This document shows, in pieces, positions 47,801 through 56,465 of a stretch of DNA of 64,000 nt. The translations under genes were made by a program, and so were the position numbers. The notes under the pieces were generated by a model. The model did not search any database, was not told where the DNA came from, and saw nothing but the letters and a program-made list of their open reading frames with translations. This DNA comes from Gordonia spumicola (GTDB taxonomy: Bacteria > Actinomycetota > Actinomycetes > Mycobacteriales > Mycobacteriaceae): contig NZ_BJOV01000001.1 of the NCBI RefSeq assembly GCF_009932475.1, forward strand, positions 310,001 through 374,000, written 5' to 3'. Position 1 is the stretch's first letter. Each line of letters opens with the position of its first letter.

Positions 47801-50800
47801 CCACCGATGACGCCGACACGCCGCTCGGCAGGCAGAGCGCGTACTGGGCGGCGCACCTCGTGGACCTGCCGCAGGTCACCGACCTGCCGATGGACCGCCC
47901 GCGGCCGTCGACGCAGCAGACCGCGGGCGGCCGGGTCGTCGCCGAGCTCGACGACTCGATCGCCGACGGGGTCGCCGCGCTGGCGGCGCGGTACTCGATG
48001 ACGCCGTTCATGGTCACCGAGGCGGCCTTCGCCGTCACCCTCGCCCGGCTGGCGTCGACGCGCGTCGCCGCGATCGGAACGGTGGTCGCCGGACGGTCCG
48101 ACGCCGCCCTGGACGATCTCGTCGGGATGTTCGTCAACACCCTCGTGCTGCGGACCGACGTCGCCCCGTCGGCCCGAGTCTCCGACATCCTGGCAGACAC
48201 CAGGACCACCGTCCTCGACGCGTTCGCCAACGCCGACGTCGCCCTCGACGACCTGGTCGACAGTCTCGGGGCCGAACGATCCGCGGCGTATCCGCCGCTC
48301 GCACAGGTCACGTTCACCTACGGGGACAAGGCCGACCCGACGGCGGTCGTCGAGGCGGCCGGGATCCGCGCGCAGGCGTTGGCCCCGACCGACGTCGAGG
48401 CCAAGTTCGAGCTGATGGCCGCCGTGCAGGAGCGCACCGCGACGGCCCCGATGAGCCTGGAACTCGTCTACGCCACCGCATTGTTCGACGAGTCGACGGT
48501 CGTGGGATTCGCCGACGTCTACCGCCGCGTGCTGGCCGCGATGATCGCCGACCAGGACGTCGCCGTCGGTGACATCGTGATCGCCGATACGCGCCGCGCG
48601 TCGCGGCCCGCGATCGAGACCGTCGCGGTCGGCGGCGACGTCGAGGGCGGAACGCTCGTCGACGTCCTCGCCCGGCGCGACCTCGATCCGACACATCCCG
48701 CGCTGATCTGCGACGGCGTCGAGATCGACTACGACGAGTTCGAGGCCAGGACGAACACGATCGCCCGAGCCCTGCTCGAGCGGGGCGTGACGCCGGACGA
48801 CGTGATCGCGATCGGCCTGGAACGGTCGATCGACTCGGTCCTCGCCGTGTGGGGCGTGGTGAAGGCGGGCGCGGCCTACGTACCCGTCGATCCGGCGTAT
48901 CCGCAGGACCGCATCGACTACATGCTCGCCGACTCGGCCGTCGAGATCGGCATCACCGACGCGGCCACCCGTCACCGACTCGGCCGGTCGGGGACCGACT
49001 GGCTCGAGCTGGCGCAGTTGGGCTCCGACCGCGACGACGACATCGAGGACGCCGAGCGCAACGGCTCGGTCCGTGTCGCGAACCTCGCCTATCTGATCTA
49101 CACGTCCGGCTCCACGGGCCGCCCGAAGGCCGTCGGCGTCTCGCACAGCGGTGTCGCCGACCTCGTCGACTCCCACGCCAAGGTCACCGGCTCGCGTGAC
49201 GACGACCCCGACACCAGGATCCTGCACGTCGCGTCGCCGAGCTTCGACGCGTCGTTCTTCGAGATGGCGTGGGCGATCCTCGCCGGACACACCCTGGTGA
49301 TCGCACCGCACGCCGACTATGCGGGGGACGCCCTCGCCGAGGTCATCGACCGCGATGAGGTCACCGATCTCGTCATCACCCCGTCGGTGCTGGCGACCGT
49401 CGACCCGGAACGGGCCGACAGCGTCCGCAACCTCGCGACGGCAGGCGAGGCGTGCCCGCCCGAACTCGTCGAACGGTGGACACGACGCGGCCGTCGGATC
49501 TTCAACTTCTACGGGCCGTCCGAGACCACGGTGTGGGCGACGCGGTCGCGCATGATGGCCGGCAAACCGGTCACCATCGGCAAGGCGATCACCGGCTTCA
49601 CCACCCGTGTCCTCGACGCCAGGCTCCACGAGACGCCGGTCGGCGTCGTCGGCGAGCTGTACCTGTCGGCGGCCGGACTGGCCCGAGGCGATCTCGGACG
49701 CTCCGGGCTGACCGCGACGAGTTTCGTCGCCGACCCGTTCGGCGCCCCCGGCGACCGCATGTACGCGACCGGCGACCTCGTCCGACTCACCAGATCCGGC
49801 GACATCGAATTCGCCGGACGCGCCGACCACCAGGTCAAGATCAACGGTCAACGCGTGGAACTCGGCGAGATCGAAGCCGTCCTCGCCGATCGGGGCGGTG
49901 TCGCGCAGGCGCTCGTCATCGGCCGCGACAGCCGTGTCGGCGACCGCACGCACACCCAGCTCGTGGCCTATCTCGTCGCGAAGCCGGGAGCCCGGGTCGA
50001 CGCCGACGCCGTGCTGGACGACGCCGCGACCCGTCTCGCGGCGCACATGGTGCCGACCACCGCGATCGTCATCGACGAGATCCCGCTGACCCCGACGGGC
50101 AAACTCGACCGGGAAGCGCTGCCCGAACCCGACACCGCGGAGCGCGCCGAACACGTCGCTCCGGGCAGCGACGCCGAACAGACCCTCGCCCGCATCGTCG
50201 GCGGACTCCTCGGCCTCGACGCCGTCAGCGTGACGGAGTCGTTCTTCGCGCTCGGCGGCGACTCCATCATGTCGATCCAACTGTCGTCCGCGGCGAAGGC
50301 CGCGGGGCTGCGGCTGACGCCCCGCGAGATCTTCGAGCTCAAGACGATCCGAGCGATGGCGGCTCAGACGGCAGGCGGTTCCCGCGTGGCCGAGCTTCCC
50401 GAGCCCGACGGTGGACCGCGCGGCGACACGCCGCTGCCCGCCGGTGTCGGATGGATGCTCGAGAACTCCGTCACCGACGCCGACCACGCCGACTTCTCCC
50501 AGTCCGCGGTGCTTCACGCGCCCGCCGGGCTCACCGTGGAACAGCTCCGGGACCTCGTCGACGCGCTCGTTGCGGCCCATCCGATGATGTCGGCGACGCT
50601 CCGCCGATCCGCGGACGGCCATGCCGTGCTGGAGTCGGGTGCGCCGTTCGATCCGGTCGGCGCGGTATCGGCCCGCACGACGGATACGGCCGTCGGAACG
50701 GCTGGCTTCGCCCACGCGGTCACCGAGGCCTTCGCGGCGGTGAGCCGCGACCTCGACCCGGCGGCGGGCCGGCTCGTCCGGGCGGTCCTGCTGACCGACC

Positions 50801-53800
50801 CGTCGGGTGCGGGGCGCATCGTCGTGGTGATCCATCATCTCGGGATCGACGCCGTCTCCTGGCGGATCGTCGTCGAGGACCTGATCACGGCGCGGGCCCA
50901 GCAGGTCGACGGTCGCGACATCGATCTGCGGCCCGAAGGCACGTCGGCGCGCGCGTGGTCGACGGCGTTGGCCGCCGACCGGGAAGCCCGGTCCGCCGAG
51001 GTCGACTTCTGGCTCGCGCGGTCACCCGAACGCGTCACCGACTTCGGGGTGAGCCTCGACCGTGATCGCGATCGAGCCGCGACGGTCGTCTCCCGCACCA
51101 GGACGGTCCCCGCATCGGTCGCGGAGAGTCTGCTGGCGGGGGCCGCCGACGCGTTCCGCACCGGGGTCGACGCCCTGCTCCTCGCGGCCCTCGGTCGGGC
51201 GGTGTCGGAGTGGCAGCGTGCGCGCGGCATCGACGACGACGCGCCGGTCACCGTCCTGCTGGAAGGTCACGGTCGCGTCGAGGACGCGTTCGAGTCCGGA
51301 CCCGATCCGCGCCGAGCCGACCTCGCTCGGACCGTCGGCTGGTTCACCAGCATCGCTCCCGTCCTGCTGCCGCGCGCGGCCGATCCGGTCCACGCGGTCA
51401 AGGCCGTCAAGGAGGAACTGCTCGCGAGGCCGGGGGACGGACTCGGCTACGGCGTCCTGCGATACGCGTCAACGACCGACGTCGCGGCCCGGCCGCTGCC
51501 CGCGATCACCTTCAACTACCTCGGCAACACGTCGGCCGAGACCACGGTCGGCGACTTCCTGCCCGACGCCGCGGCTCCGGCGCTGCCCGCGAGCCTCGCG
51601 GGTGCGATGACGACGTCGGCGCTGACCGTCACCGTCACCACCCGGACCGGCGACGACGGTCGTGAACTCGTCCTCGACCTCGCGTCTCCCTCCGCGGTCC
51701 TCGGCGTCGCCGACGTCGACGATCTCACCGACCGGTGGGTCGACGCCCTCGCCGCGATCGCCGCCGACGTCGCCGCGGGCGATCCGGGGCTGTCCCCGTC
51801 CGACGTCACAGGCGTCGACCTGACACAGGACGACCTCGACGCCCTGGCGCGCGAGTATCCCGGAGCCGCCGTGTGGCCGCTGTCGCCGCTGCAGAGCGGC
51901 CTGGCGTTCCAGGCCGAACTCGCCGAGGCCGGACGCGCGGACGGGGCGGTCGACGTCTACGTCACCCAGTCGGTGATCCGACTCGCGGGCGACGTCGACG
52001 TCGACCGGCTGCGGTCGGCCACCGGGGACCTCCTCGCTCGTCACGACGTCCTGCGGTCCGGGTACGTCCGGACGCCGAGCGGGATCGCGGCGGCCGTGGT
52101 GCCGCCGGACGTCGACGTCCCGTGGACGGTCGTCGAGGCCGCGGGCGACATCGGCGACAGTGTCGACGCGGTCGCCCGTGCCGAGCGGACCGCACCGTTC
52201 GACATGGCACGGCCGCCGCTCATGCGGTTCGCGCTCGTCCGGTCGTCCGGGCGCGCCGATCTCATCGTCACCAACCATCACATCCTCCTCGACGGCTGGT
52301 CCGGACCGCTCGTCCTCGCCGATCTCCTCGCCCTGTACGCGACCGGCCGGACGTTCACCGATGGAACCGGGGCCGCGGGCGACTTCCACGACTACCTCCG
52401 GTACATCGCAGGCGCCGACACCGCGGCCGGACTGGCCGCGTGGACGCCGGTCCTCGACAGGGTCACGACCCCGACACTCGTCGCGCCGGGCGCACAGGTC
52501 ACGACGGATGATCCGCCGCGCAAGCGGACGGTGCCCATCGACGCCGATCTGACGGCGGCCGTGACCGCGGCGGCGCGGTCACGGGGCGTCACGGTGTCGA
52601 CCGTCCTGCAGGTCGCGTGGGGCCTGCTGCTGTCGCGGATCACCGGGCAGCGGACGGTCGCGTTCGGCGAGACCGTGTCCGGCCGACCGGCCGACCTCCC
52701 CGGCGTCGAATCGATGGTCGGCCTGTTCATCAACACCGTCCCGGTGGTCGTCGACCTCGATCCGGCGGCGACCGCCGCCGACGTGCTCGCCGACCTGCAG
52801 GCGGCCAAGGTCGCCGTGCTCGACCATCACCACATCGGACTGCCCGAACTGTCGGCGGTCGTGGGTGCGGGACAGCTCTTCGACACGCTGGCGGTGCACG
52901 AGTCGTTCCCCGTCGACACGGGTTCCCTGCGGGACCGCGACCTCGGCGGACTCACGGTGGAGGGCGTCGACACGCTGGACGCCACGCACTATCCGCTGAT
53001 CATGGTGACCGGTGAGAACGGCGACCGGCTCGACATGACCCTGACGTACCTGCCGTCGGCCTTCGACGAACGCCGCATCGACGTCGTCGCGCAGGCACTG
53101 CACCGCATCCTGGAGACGATCGCCGCCGACCCCGGAACGGTGATCGCCGACATCGAGTCCGCGGATCACCGCGGATACGCGGCGGCGCTGACCGCACCCG
53201 TCGTCGACACCGTCAACACGGGTCGGACCCTTGTCGACTTGTACGCCGAGACCACGGCCCGGTACGGCGCCGACGGCGCCGTGTCCGACGGCGTCGACAC
53301 CCTCACCCACGCGGAGCTGTCCGAGCGGGCGGCCGCGATCGCGACGTCCTTGACCGCGGCGGGAGTCGTGCCAGGCGACCTGGTGGCGATCGCCACCAGC
53401 CGCAGTGTCGCCCTGCCCGCGGCGATCCTCGGGGTCCTGTCCGCGGGCGCCGCGTACCTGCCCTTGGACACCACGAATCCGGCCGACCGGCTCGCGTTCA
53501 TCGTGTCCGATGCGGAGCCGTCGGCGCTGCTCGTCGACACCGAGACCGCCGGTTCGGACCTGTGGCTCTCGCTGCCGCCGCAGGTCGTGGTGATCGACGT
53601 CGACGACCTGACGCCCGGCCGCGCACCCGCGCCGGTCCCGGCGATCCACCCCGATTCGCGGGCGTACGTCATCTACACGTCCGGGTCGACGGGCAGGCCG
53701 AAGGGTGTGGAGGTGACTCATCGAGACGTCGTCACCCTGATGGACACCGCTGCGACCGACTTCGCGTTCGAGTCGACCGACGTGTGGACCATGTTCCACT

Positions 53801-56427
53801 CGTACGCGTTCGACTTCTCGGTGTGGGAGCTGTGGGGTCCGCTCCTGACCGGCGGGCGCCTCGTGATCGTCGGGCGCGACGTCGCGCGCTCGCCCGCCGA
53901 GTTCGTCCGCCTGTGCGCGGACGAACAGGTGACGGTCCTGTCGCTGACGCCGTCGGCGTTCTACCAGTTCGCCCATGCCCGCCGCGACGCCGGGCAGGAC
54001 GCGTCGGCCCTGCGCTACCTCGTCTTCGGCGGTGAGGAACTCAACTTCGAGCACGTCCGCCGCTGGTTCGACGACTTCCCGAACGACCCCGCGACCCTGG
54101 TCAACATGTACGGCATAACCGAGACGACCGTCCATGTGACGTTCGCGCCGCTCGACAGGGCGGTCGTTCGGGCCGACGACCCGAGCCTCATCGGTCCGCC
54201 GCTGGCCTCGCTCGGCCTGCACATCCTCGACGAACGGCTCCGACCCGTCCCCGAGGGGTTCATCGGTGAGATGTACGTGACCGGCGGACAGCTCGCGCAG
54301 AGCTACCTGCGTCGACCCGGTCTCTCGGCGGGACGGTTCGTCGCCAACCCCTTCGGCCCGCCCGGATCGCGCATGTACCGGACGGGCGACCTCGCCCGAC
54401 GAGTGGGCGACGACATCGCCTACCTCGGTCGGGGCGACGCCCAGGTCCAGCTTCGCGGCTACCGCATCGAGTACGGCGAGATCGAGGCCGCGATGCTCGC
54501 TTCGCCCGGCGTGCGGAGCGCCGCCGCGACGGTGTCGTCGACAGGCGCCGGAGACGATCGACTCGTCGGCTACGTCGTCCTCGACGGCGACGCGGAACTC
54601 GACGCACCCGCCGTGCGCGCCGCGGTCGGACGGGCGGTGCCCGCCTACATGGTCCCCGATCTCGTCGTGGCGATCGACGAGCTGCCGTTGACGGCCAACG
54701 GCAAACTCGATCGTCGGGCACTGCCCGCGCCAGATCCCGGCGAGGCCCCCGACGAGTTCACCGCCCCGGCCGACGCCCGCGAGGAAGCGGTCGCCGCGGT
54801 GTTCGCGGAGGTGCTCGGAGCCGACGGCGTCGGCGTCACGACGAGCTTCTTCGACCTCGGCGGCAACTCCCTGTCGGCGTCGCGGCTCGCCGCCCGAACC
54901 GCGGACGTCCTCGGACGAGCGGTGTCGGTCCGCGACGTCTTCTCGGCCCCGACTGTCCGCGACCTCGTCGCGGCGACGGCGGGCAACGCCTCGTCGACGC
55001 CGCAGCTGACGGCGGCCGCGCCTCGACCCGACCGACTGCCGCTGTCGTTCGCACAGCAGCGGATCTGGTTCATCGAGCAACTCGAGCCGGGGACGGCGAC
55101 CTACAACATCCCGATAGCCGTGCGGTTGATCGGACGCCTCGACGTCGTCGCGATGCGCGCCGCGGTCGGCGACGTCGTCGCCCGGCACGAGATCCTGCGG
55201 ACCACGTTCGGGTCCGTCGACGGCGAACCCGTGCAGACCATCCACCCCGAGGTGGCGCCGGACTGGCTGGTCGTCGATGATCCGGCCGACCTGACCGCTG
55301 CGGCGGGAGCCGGATTCGACGTCGCGGCGGCTCCGCCGTTCCGCGTCCGCCTGCACCCGGTGTCCGGCGACGAGCACGTCCTCGTCGCCGTCCTCCATCA
55401 TCTCGTCGGCGACGGCGAGTCGATGCGACCGCTGATCGGCGACATCGTCACCGCGTATCTGGCGCGCGCGGCGGGCGTCGCGCCGTCGTTCGCGCCGCTC
55501 GACGTCCAGTTCGCCGACTTCGCGGTGTGGCAGCGAGCGGCGCTCGGCAGTCCGGACGACCCGGCGTCGATCCTCGGCGCACAGCTCGACTTCTGGGAGT
55601 CGGCGCTGGCCGGGGCCCCCGACGTCATCGACCTGCCCACCGATCGGCCCCGTCCGGCCGTCGCCTCCCATCGCGGGGCGAGCGTGTCGGTGCCGCTGTC
55701 CGGGGACACCGCGGGCCGCGTCCGCGCGCTGGCCGCAGCCCGCGGAACGAGCGAGTTCATGGTGGTCCACGCCGCGCTCGCCGCGTTGCTGTCGCGGTTG
55801 ACGGCGACCGATGACGTGACCGTCGCGACGCCTGTCGCCGGTCGCGGAGCGGCCGCCCTCGACCCGCTCGTCGGCATGTTCGTCAACACCCTCGTGTTGC
55901 GGACGTCGGTCCCGCCGCGGATCCGGTTCGCCGATCTGCTCGACGACGTCCGCGTGGCCGATCTCGACGCGTTCGCGCACGCCGACGTGCCGTTCGAGGC
56001 CGTGGTCGACCGCGTCGCGCCGGTGCGCTCGCAGGCGTTCGGTCCGCTCGCCCAGGTGATACTGACACTCGTCGAGTCGAGGGACGCTCCGGCCGAGGCC
56101 GTCGCCGGTCTGACGGTCGAACCCGTCGACCCGCCCGTCGTCCCCGCCCAGTACGACCTCTCGGTGACTGTCACGACCGCGGCCGACGGATGGTCGGTCG
56201 GGCTGGTCTACGCGACGGACCTGTTCGACGAGGCGACGGCCCGCGGCTTCGGACTCCGACTGGTCGCATTGCTCGACGGTCTGACGTCGTCGCCGGACGA
56301 GCCGATCAGTTCGCCCGCGATCGTGACGGCCGACGAACGGGCCGCGATCGCGGAATGGTCGTCCGGACCGCCGCAGTCTGTTCCGTCGACCACCCTGCTT
56401 CATCTCCTCACCGCCGAGCGCGCGTGA
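38818..56427 (+). CDS. Non-ribosomal peptide synthetase 2: A-T-C-A-T-C-A-T-C-A-T-E-C-A-T-C
   Basis: This protein of about 5869 residues starts with about 107 residues of degenerate adenylation-like sequence resembling the NRPS1 tail. Modules follow, with A3 motif positions and pocket residues by eye. A1 (258, DVFSVAMVHK) is threonine-like but uncertain. A2 (1333, DALFYGLIGK) is unassigned. A3 (2374, DVWHFSLVDK) reads serine. A4 (3425, DAFVAAFVWK) is unassigned. A5 (4950, DFWSVGMVHK) is close to threonine. T serines are at about 656, 1719, 2766, 3816 and 5351. The epimerase after T4 (HHLGIDAVSW at about 4006; EGHGR; NYLGN) makes residue four D. The next C domain is of the D-L type (PLSPLQSGL; HHILLDG at about 4487). 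The last C (HHLVGDG at about 5527) ends the protein inside the leader of an A domain (LLHLLTAERA). GTG 38818 follows AGGGGAG; ATG 38791 is the alternative. Confidence 0.93.
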   Translation: MADATVLSSNWGTVPTTLGLVAAAAALKPTADAVSGPAGPVSFADLHSRLSATAGVLAAQGLDTDGAVTPGVSAIIKTPEMSPVDAIIAAAGAVAGLRAAAEAIIGTSDFASLPGLFASAVHRFADRVAVVDRDGTSLTYAELDRRSTALARALVERGVGTDVTVAMAVDRTVDLPIAVLGVMKAGGAYIPLDLAHPVERLRYIVENARPGGLLVDRSVGGGLDELALDRWDFNELIAAGEQSTTALPTSVDPAASAYVIYTSGSTGRPKGVQVEHRNVVALMAAAQSHYGFDEHDVWSMFHSHAFDVSVFELWGPLLFGGRLVVVDRDVAREPNQLVALLAAEGVTVFSQTPSAFYQYVEARERVDVASAIRFVVLAGEAVSFEQMRRWYRSFPDEQTVVVNMYGITETTVHTTFRALSADLVESTDASDIGDGLPALTVHVLDERLRHTADGVPGEIYVSGPQVTRGYQNRSDLTSTRFVADPFGAAGDRMYRSGDMAIRRGDTVEYLGRSDGQVQLRGFRVEMGEVEAGMLRVDEVSGAAAMVVTAASGDDLLVGYVVPADGAAIDDAALRQAIGAHVPSYMVPDVIVELDQLPLTVNGKLDRRALPEPSLRTAEFVEPATDTERRVAAEFAAVLGIDRISASASFFDLGGNSLAAARIVGRVGEALDVDLTVRDLFDAPTVRELAAAVADRAPALPPIVRVENRPDRIPLSFAQQRMWLVNRTDPTSAAYNIPALLRVSGALDLDALHAAVIDVAARQSALRTTFPSVGGGPVQNVHGTDRIESLLDWAVVSSADDVAAACATGFDVTTDLPIRVRVLRLEPDVHTLALITHHIASDGESVRPLVADLVTAYRARSAGRAPQFAPLAVDVVDVALWEHGALGSPDDAASVTGRQLAYWTRQLAGLAPIVDLPLDRPRPSVASGLGRRVEFTIDPAVADGIVRVAGELSASPFMVVHAALASLVARLTGADDVAIGTPIAGRGQAVLDPLVGMFVNTLILRTPVPRDATFDDVIEAAKTADLDAFANADVPFEYVVDATGAERSAAFAPLSQVWFTLDESAARDALDGVIDGLSIVPEDVESAQAKVDLFVRVERAADPAWRGEVIYAADLFEHATVVTFADRLVRLLTAGVADRHARLDSVVVDAPPTRPAVDAPAEPDAPLSAEIVTGGPATAPELLSEIFARAAAAHGPRLAVADESSRLTYAELDRASNRLARRLLALGAGPEMLVALAVGRSTTLLVAIWATAKTGAGYVPIDPDYPADRVTAMIEDSGARIGLTVSGGRDLPTSGVDWTVVDADALIADLSGTDTEPIRADELNGVARTDNVAYVIYTSGSTGRPKGVSVTHVGLKNFAVEEARRSGADEYSRVLGFASPSFDASVLEYLLATISGGTLVYRPAAAVGGAALTQLMLTSAITHTFLTPTVLSTLDPMSLPALRVVYAGGEAVPRSLKDAWAQHLRIQNLYGPTETTIGVAISAPMAPGAPVALGGPIAGVGFLVLDAALRPTPDGVAGELYVVGGALSRGYLDRPGLTAERFVADPFTPGGRMYRTGDLVRWRVDASGDRVLDYSGRTDDQVKLRGLRIELGEIEAALADHDAVASAVVVGVGGSVATALAGYVVPVPGAAVDAAELRAHLGARLPAHMVPASVTLLDGLPLTPVGKLDKAALPEPVVEVVEHVAPATEAETAVAAAFADVLGGEPVSVTASFFDLGGDSLSAMRLAGRIESALGVSASIQDVFDAPTVRGLAERVLRNDAALPPVTRAEPRPDRIPLSYAQQRMWFINRFDPSAPTYNVPVVIAIAGALDVDALAAAFGDVVARHESLRTRFPDDDGVPYQDVSAVDEPDWAVAGSRADIDADLRRGFDVRTDRPIRARLARTGEDDHVLAVVAHHIVADGESLGPLVADLLAAYAARSAGESPRFEPLPVQFADVAVWERAVLGELTDPESLVAAQLDHWRGVLAGSPAVIDLPADRPRPAVASGRGGLVEFDVPDRVARAVEEIAAARGSTVFMVLHAALAVLLARLSATTDIAISTPSAGRADPSLDGLVGMRVNTLVLRTEIDLGKSFVDLLDAVRRTDLEALGHADVPFEAVVDAVAPVRSEAFAPLAQVMLSFDPVGSIDRDGVDAAGVTFTELAPAVVPAHRDLTVVVSAGQTWTASAVYAADLFDEATAHTLAASFVDLLDGLVAAPDSAVGDVPLLSDSDVDGLLAWSTGPTAGDVDPLTCATAATRVGDDAALVFGDREVSRTEFAARVNVLARTLIGHGVGPGSAVAVCMERSVELLVGVHAITAAGGQYVPLDPQAPVGRSGHMLATAGVDLALVRAGAPVPSAVAEVTVIGVDSAAPIVGDAGPVDDAERTAPIRPTDALYTLFTSGSTGRPKGVTVSHEAVANRLAWMNAWYPISADDRVLHKTPVTFDVSVWELYWPLLHGVPLVIAEPGRHGDPSYLAGLIADRRISVLHFVPSMLAAFVDVLGDRVASLGSLRHVFASGEALTPAVAGALLDRLPGVGLHNLYGPTEAAVDVTARTVAPGDTAVTIGRPVPGVTTLVLDARLRPTPVGVPGELYLGGVQVARGYAARPDLTAERFVADPYGPAGGRLYRTGDAVRWTADGELDYLGRTDFQVKLRGQRIELGEIESVIGGAPGVVHAAAVVVDTPGGQQLVGYYAPDTVETDTVSAAVASALPEYMRPAVWVPLESVPLTTSGKVDRRALPAPTVGDREYVAPAAGRESAVADVFAVLLGVPVGEVSATTSFFELGGNSLSGMRLVSRVGEALGVDVTIRDVFDAPTVRDLVALLDGRAAALPAVVRTDPRPPVVPVSRAQQRMWFLNQFDPASGAYNIPLVLRLDGAVDAVVLSEALGDVVERHEVLRTVYPTVDGRPVQRVLDSDTARRDLDWATVSDIDALLASTADGFDVSVVAPVRGRVLVGDTGVAVAITVHHIAFDGESVPVLARDLLAAYAARAHGSTGAAPLDVQYADYALWQSTHLGSTDDADTPLGRQSAYWAAHLVDLPQVTDLPMDRPRPSTQQTAGGRVVAELDDSIADGVAALAARYSMTPFMVTEAAFAVTLARLASTRVAAIGTVVAGRSDAALDDLVGMFVNTLVLRTDVAPSARVSDILADTRTTVLDAFANADVALDDLVDSLGAERSAAYPPLAQVTFTYGDKADPTAVVEAAGIRAQALAPTDVEAKFELMAAVQERTATAPMSLELVYATALFDESTVVGFADVYRRVLAAMIADQDVAVGDIVIADTRRASRPAIETVAVGGDVEGGTLVDVLARRDLDPTHPALICDGVEIDYDEFEARTNTIARALLERGVTPDDVIAIGLERSIDSVLAVWGVVKAGAAYVPVDPAYPQDRIDYMLADSAVEIGITDAATRHRLGRSGTDWLELAQLGSDRDDDIEDAERNGSVRVANLAYLIYTSGSTGRPKAVGVSHSGVADLVDSHAKVTGSRDDDPDTRILHVASPSFDASFFEMAWAILAGHTLVIAPHADYAGDALAEVIDRDEVTDLVITPSVLATVDPERADSVRNLATAGEACPPELVERWTRRGRRIFNFYGPSETTVWATRSRMMAGKPVTIGKAITGFTTRVLDARLHETPVGVVGELYLSAAGLARGDLGRSGLTATSFVADPFGAPGDRMYATGDLVRLTRSGDIEFAGRADHQVKINGQRVELGEIEAVLADRGGVAQALVIGRDSRVGDRTHTQLVAYLVAKPGARVDADAVLDDAATRLAAHMVPTTAIVIDEIPLTPTGKLDREALPEPDTAERAEHVAPGSDAEQTLARIVGGLLGLDAVSVTESFFALGGDSIMSIQLSSAAKAAGLRLTPREIFELKTIRAMAAQTAGGSRVAELPEPDGGPRGDTPLPAGVGWMLENSVTDADHADFSQSAVLHAPAGLTVEQLRDLVDALVAAHPMMSATLRRSADGHAVLESGAPFDPVGAVSARTTDTAVGTAGFAHAVTEAFAAVSRDLDPAAGRLVRAVLLTDPSGAGRIVVVIHHLGIDAVSWRIVVEDLITARAQQVDGRDIDLRPEGTSARAWSTALAADREARSAEVDFWLARSPERVTDFGVSLDRDRDRAATVVSRTRTVPASVAESLLAGAADAFRTGVDALLLAALGRAVSEWQRARGIDDDAPVTVLLEGHGRVEDAFESGPDPRRADLARTVGWFTSIAPVLLPRAADPVHAVKAVKEELLARPGDGLGYGVLRYASTTDVAARPLPAITFNYLGNTSAETTVGDFLPDAAAPALPASLAGAMTTSALTVTVTTRTGDDGRELVLDLASPSAVLGVADVDDLTDRWVDALAAIAADVAAGDPGLSPSDVTGVDLTQDDLDALAREYPGAAVWPLSPLQSGLAFQAELAEAGRADGAVDVYVTQSVIRLAGDVDVDRLRSATGDLLARHDVLRSGYVRTPSGIAAAVVPPDVDVPWTVVEAAGDIGDSVDAVARAERTAPFDMARPPLMRFALVRSSGRADLIVTNHHILLDGWSGPLVLADLLALYATGRTFTDGTGAAGDFHDYLRYIAGADTAAGLAAWTPVLDRVTTPTLVAPGAQVTTDDPPRKRTVPIDADLTAAVTAAARSRGVTVSTVLQVAWGLLLSRITGQRTVAFGETVSGRPADLPGVESMVGLFINTVPVVVDLDPAATAADVLADLQAAKVAVLDHHHIGLPELSAVVGAGQLFDTLAVHESFPVDTGSLRDRDLGGLTVEGVDTLDATHYPLIMVTGENGDRLDMTLTYLPSAFDERRIDVVAQALHRILETIAADPGTVIADIESADHRGYAAALTAPVVDTVNTGRTLVDLYAETTARYGADGAVSDGVDTLTHAELSERAAAIATSLTAAGVVPGDLVAIATSRSVALPAAILGVLSAGAAYLPLDTTNPADRLAFIVSDAEPSALLVDTETAGSDLWLSLPPQVVVIDVDDLTPGRAPAPVPAIHPDSRAYVIYTSGSTGRPKGVEVTHRDVVTLMDTAATDFAFESTDVWTMFHSYAFDFSVWELWGPLLTGGRLVIVGRDVARSPAEFVRLCADEQVTVLSLTPSAFYQFAHARRDAGQDASALRYLVFGGEELNFEHVRRWFDDFPNDPATLVNMYGITETTVHVTFAPLDRAVVRADDPSLIGPPLASLGLHILDERLRPVPEGFIGEMYVTGGQLAQSYLRRPGLSAGRFVANPFGPPGSRMYRTGDLARRVGDDIAYLGRGDAQVQLRGYRIEYGEIEAAMLASPGVRSAAATVSSTGAGDDRLVGYVVLDGDAELDAPAVRAAVGRAVPAYMVPDLVVAIDELPLTANGKLDRRALPAPDPGEAPDEFTAPADAREEAVAAVFAEVLGADGVGVTTSFFDLGGNSLSASRLAARTADVLGRAVSVRDVFSAPTVRDLVAATAGNASSTPQLTAAAPRPDRLPLSFAQQRIWFIEQLEPGTATYNIPIAVRLIGRLDVVAMRAAVGDVVARHEILRTTFGSVDGEPVQTIHPEVAPDWLVVDDPADLTAAAGAGFDVAAAPPFRVRLHPVSGDEHVLVAVLHHLVGDGESMRPLIGDIVTAYLARAAGVAPSFAPLDVQFADFAVWQRAALGSPDDPASILGAQLDFWESALAGAPDVIDLPTDRPRPAVASHRGASVSVPLSGDTAGRVRALAAARGTSEFMVVHAALAALLSRLTATDDVTVATPVAGRGAAALDPLVGMFVNTLVLRTSVPPRIRFADLLDDVRVADLDAFAHADVPFEAVVDRVAPVRSQAFGPLAQVILTLVESRDAPAEAVAGLTVEPVDPPVVPAQYDLSVTVTTAADGWSVGLVYATDLFDEATARGFGLRLVALLDGLTSSPDEPISSPAIVTADERAAIAEWSSGPPQSVPSTTLLHLLTAERA

Positions 56428-56465
56428 CGCCCATGCCGACCAACCACCGAAACGAGGACCGACCG

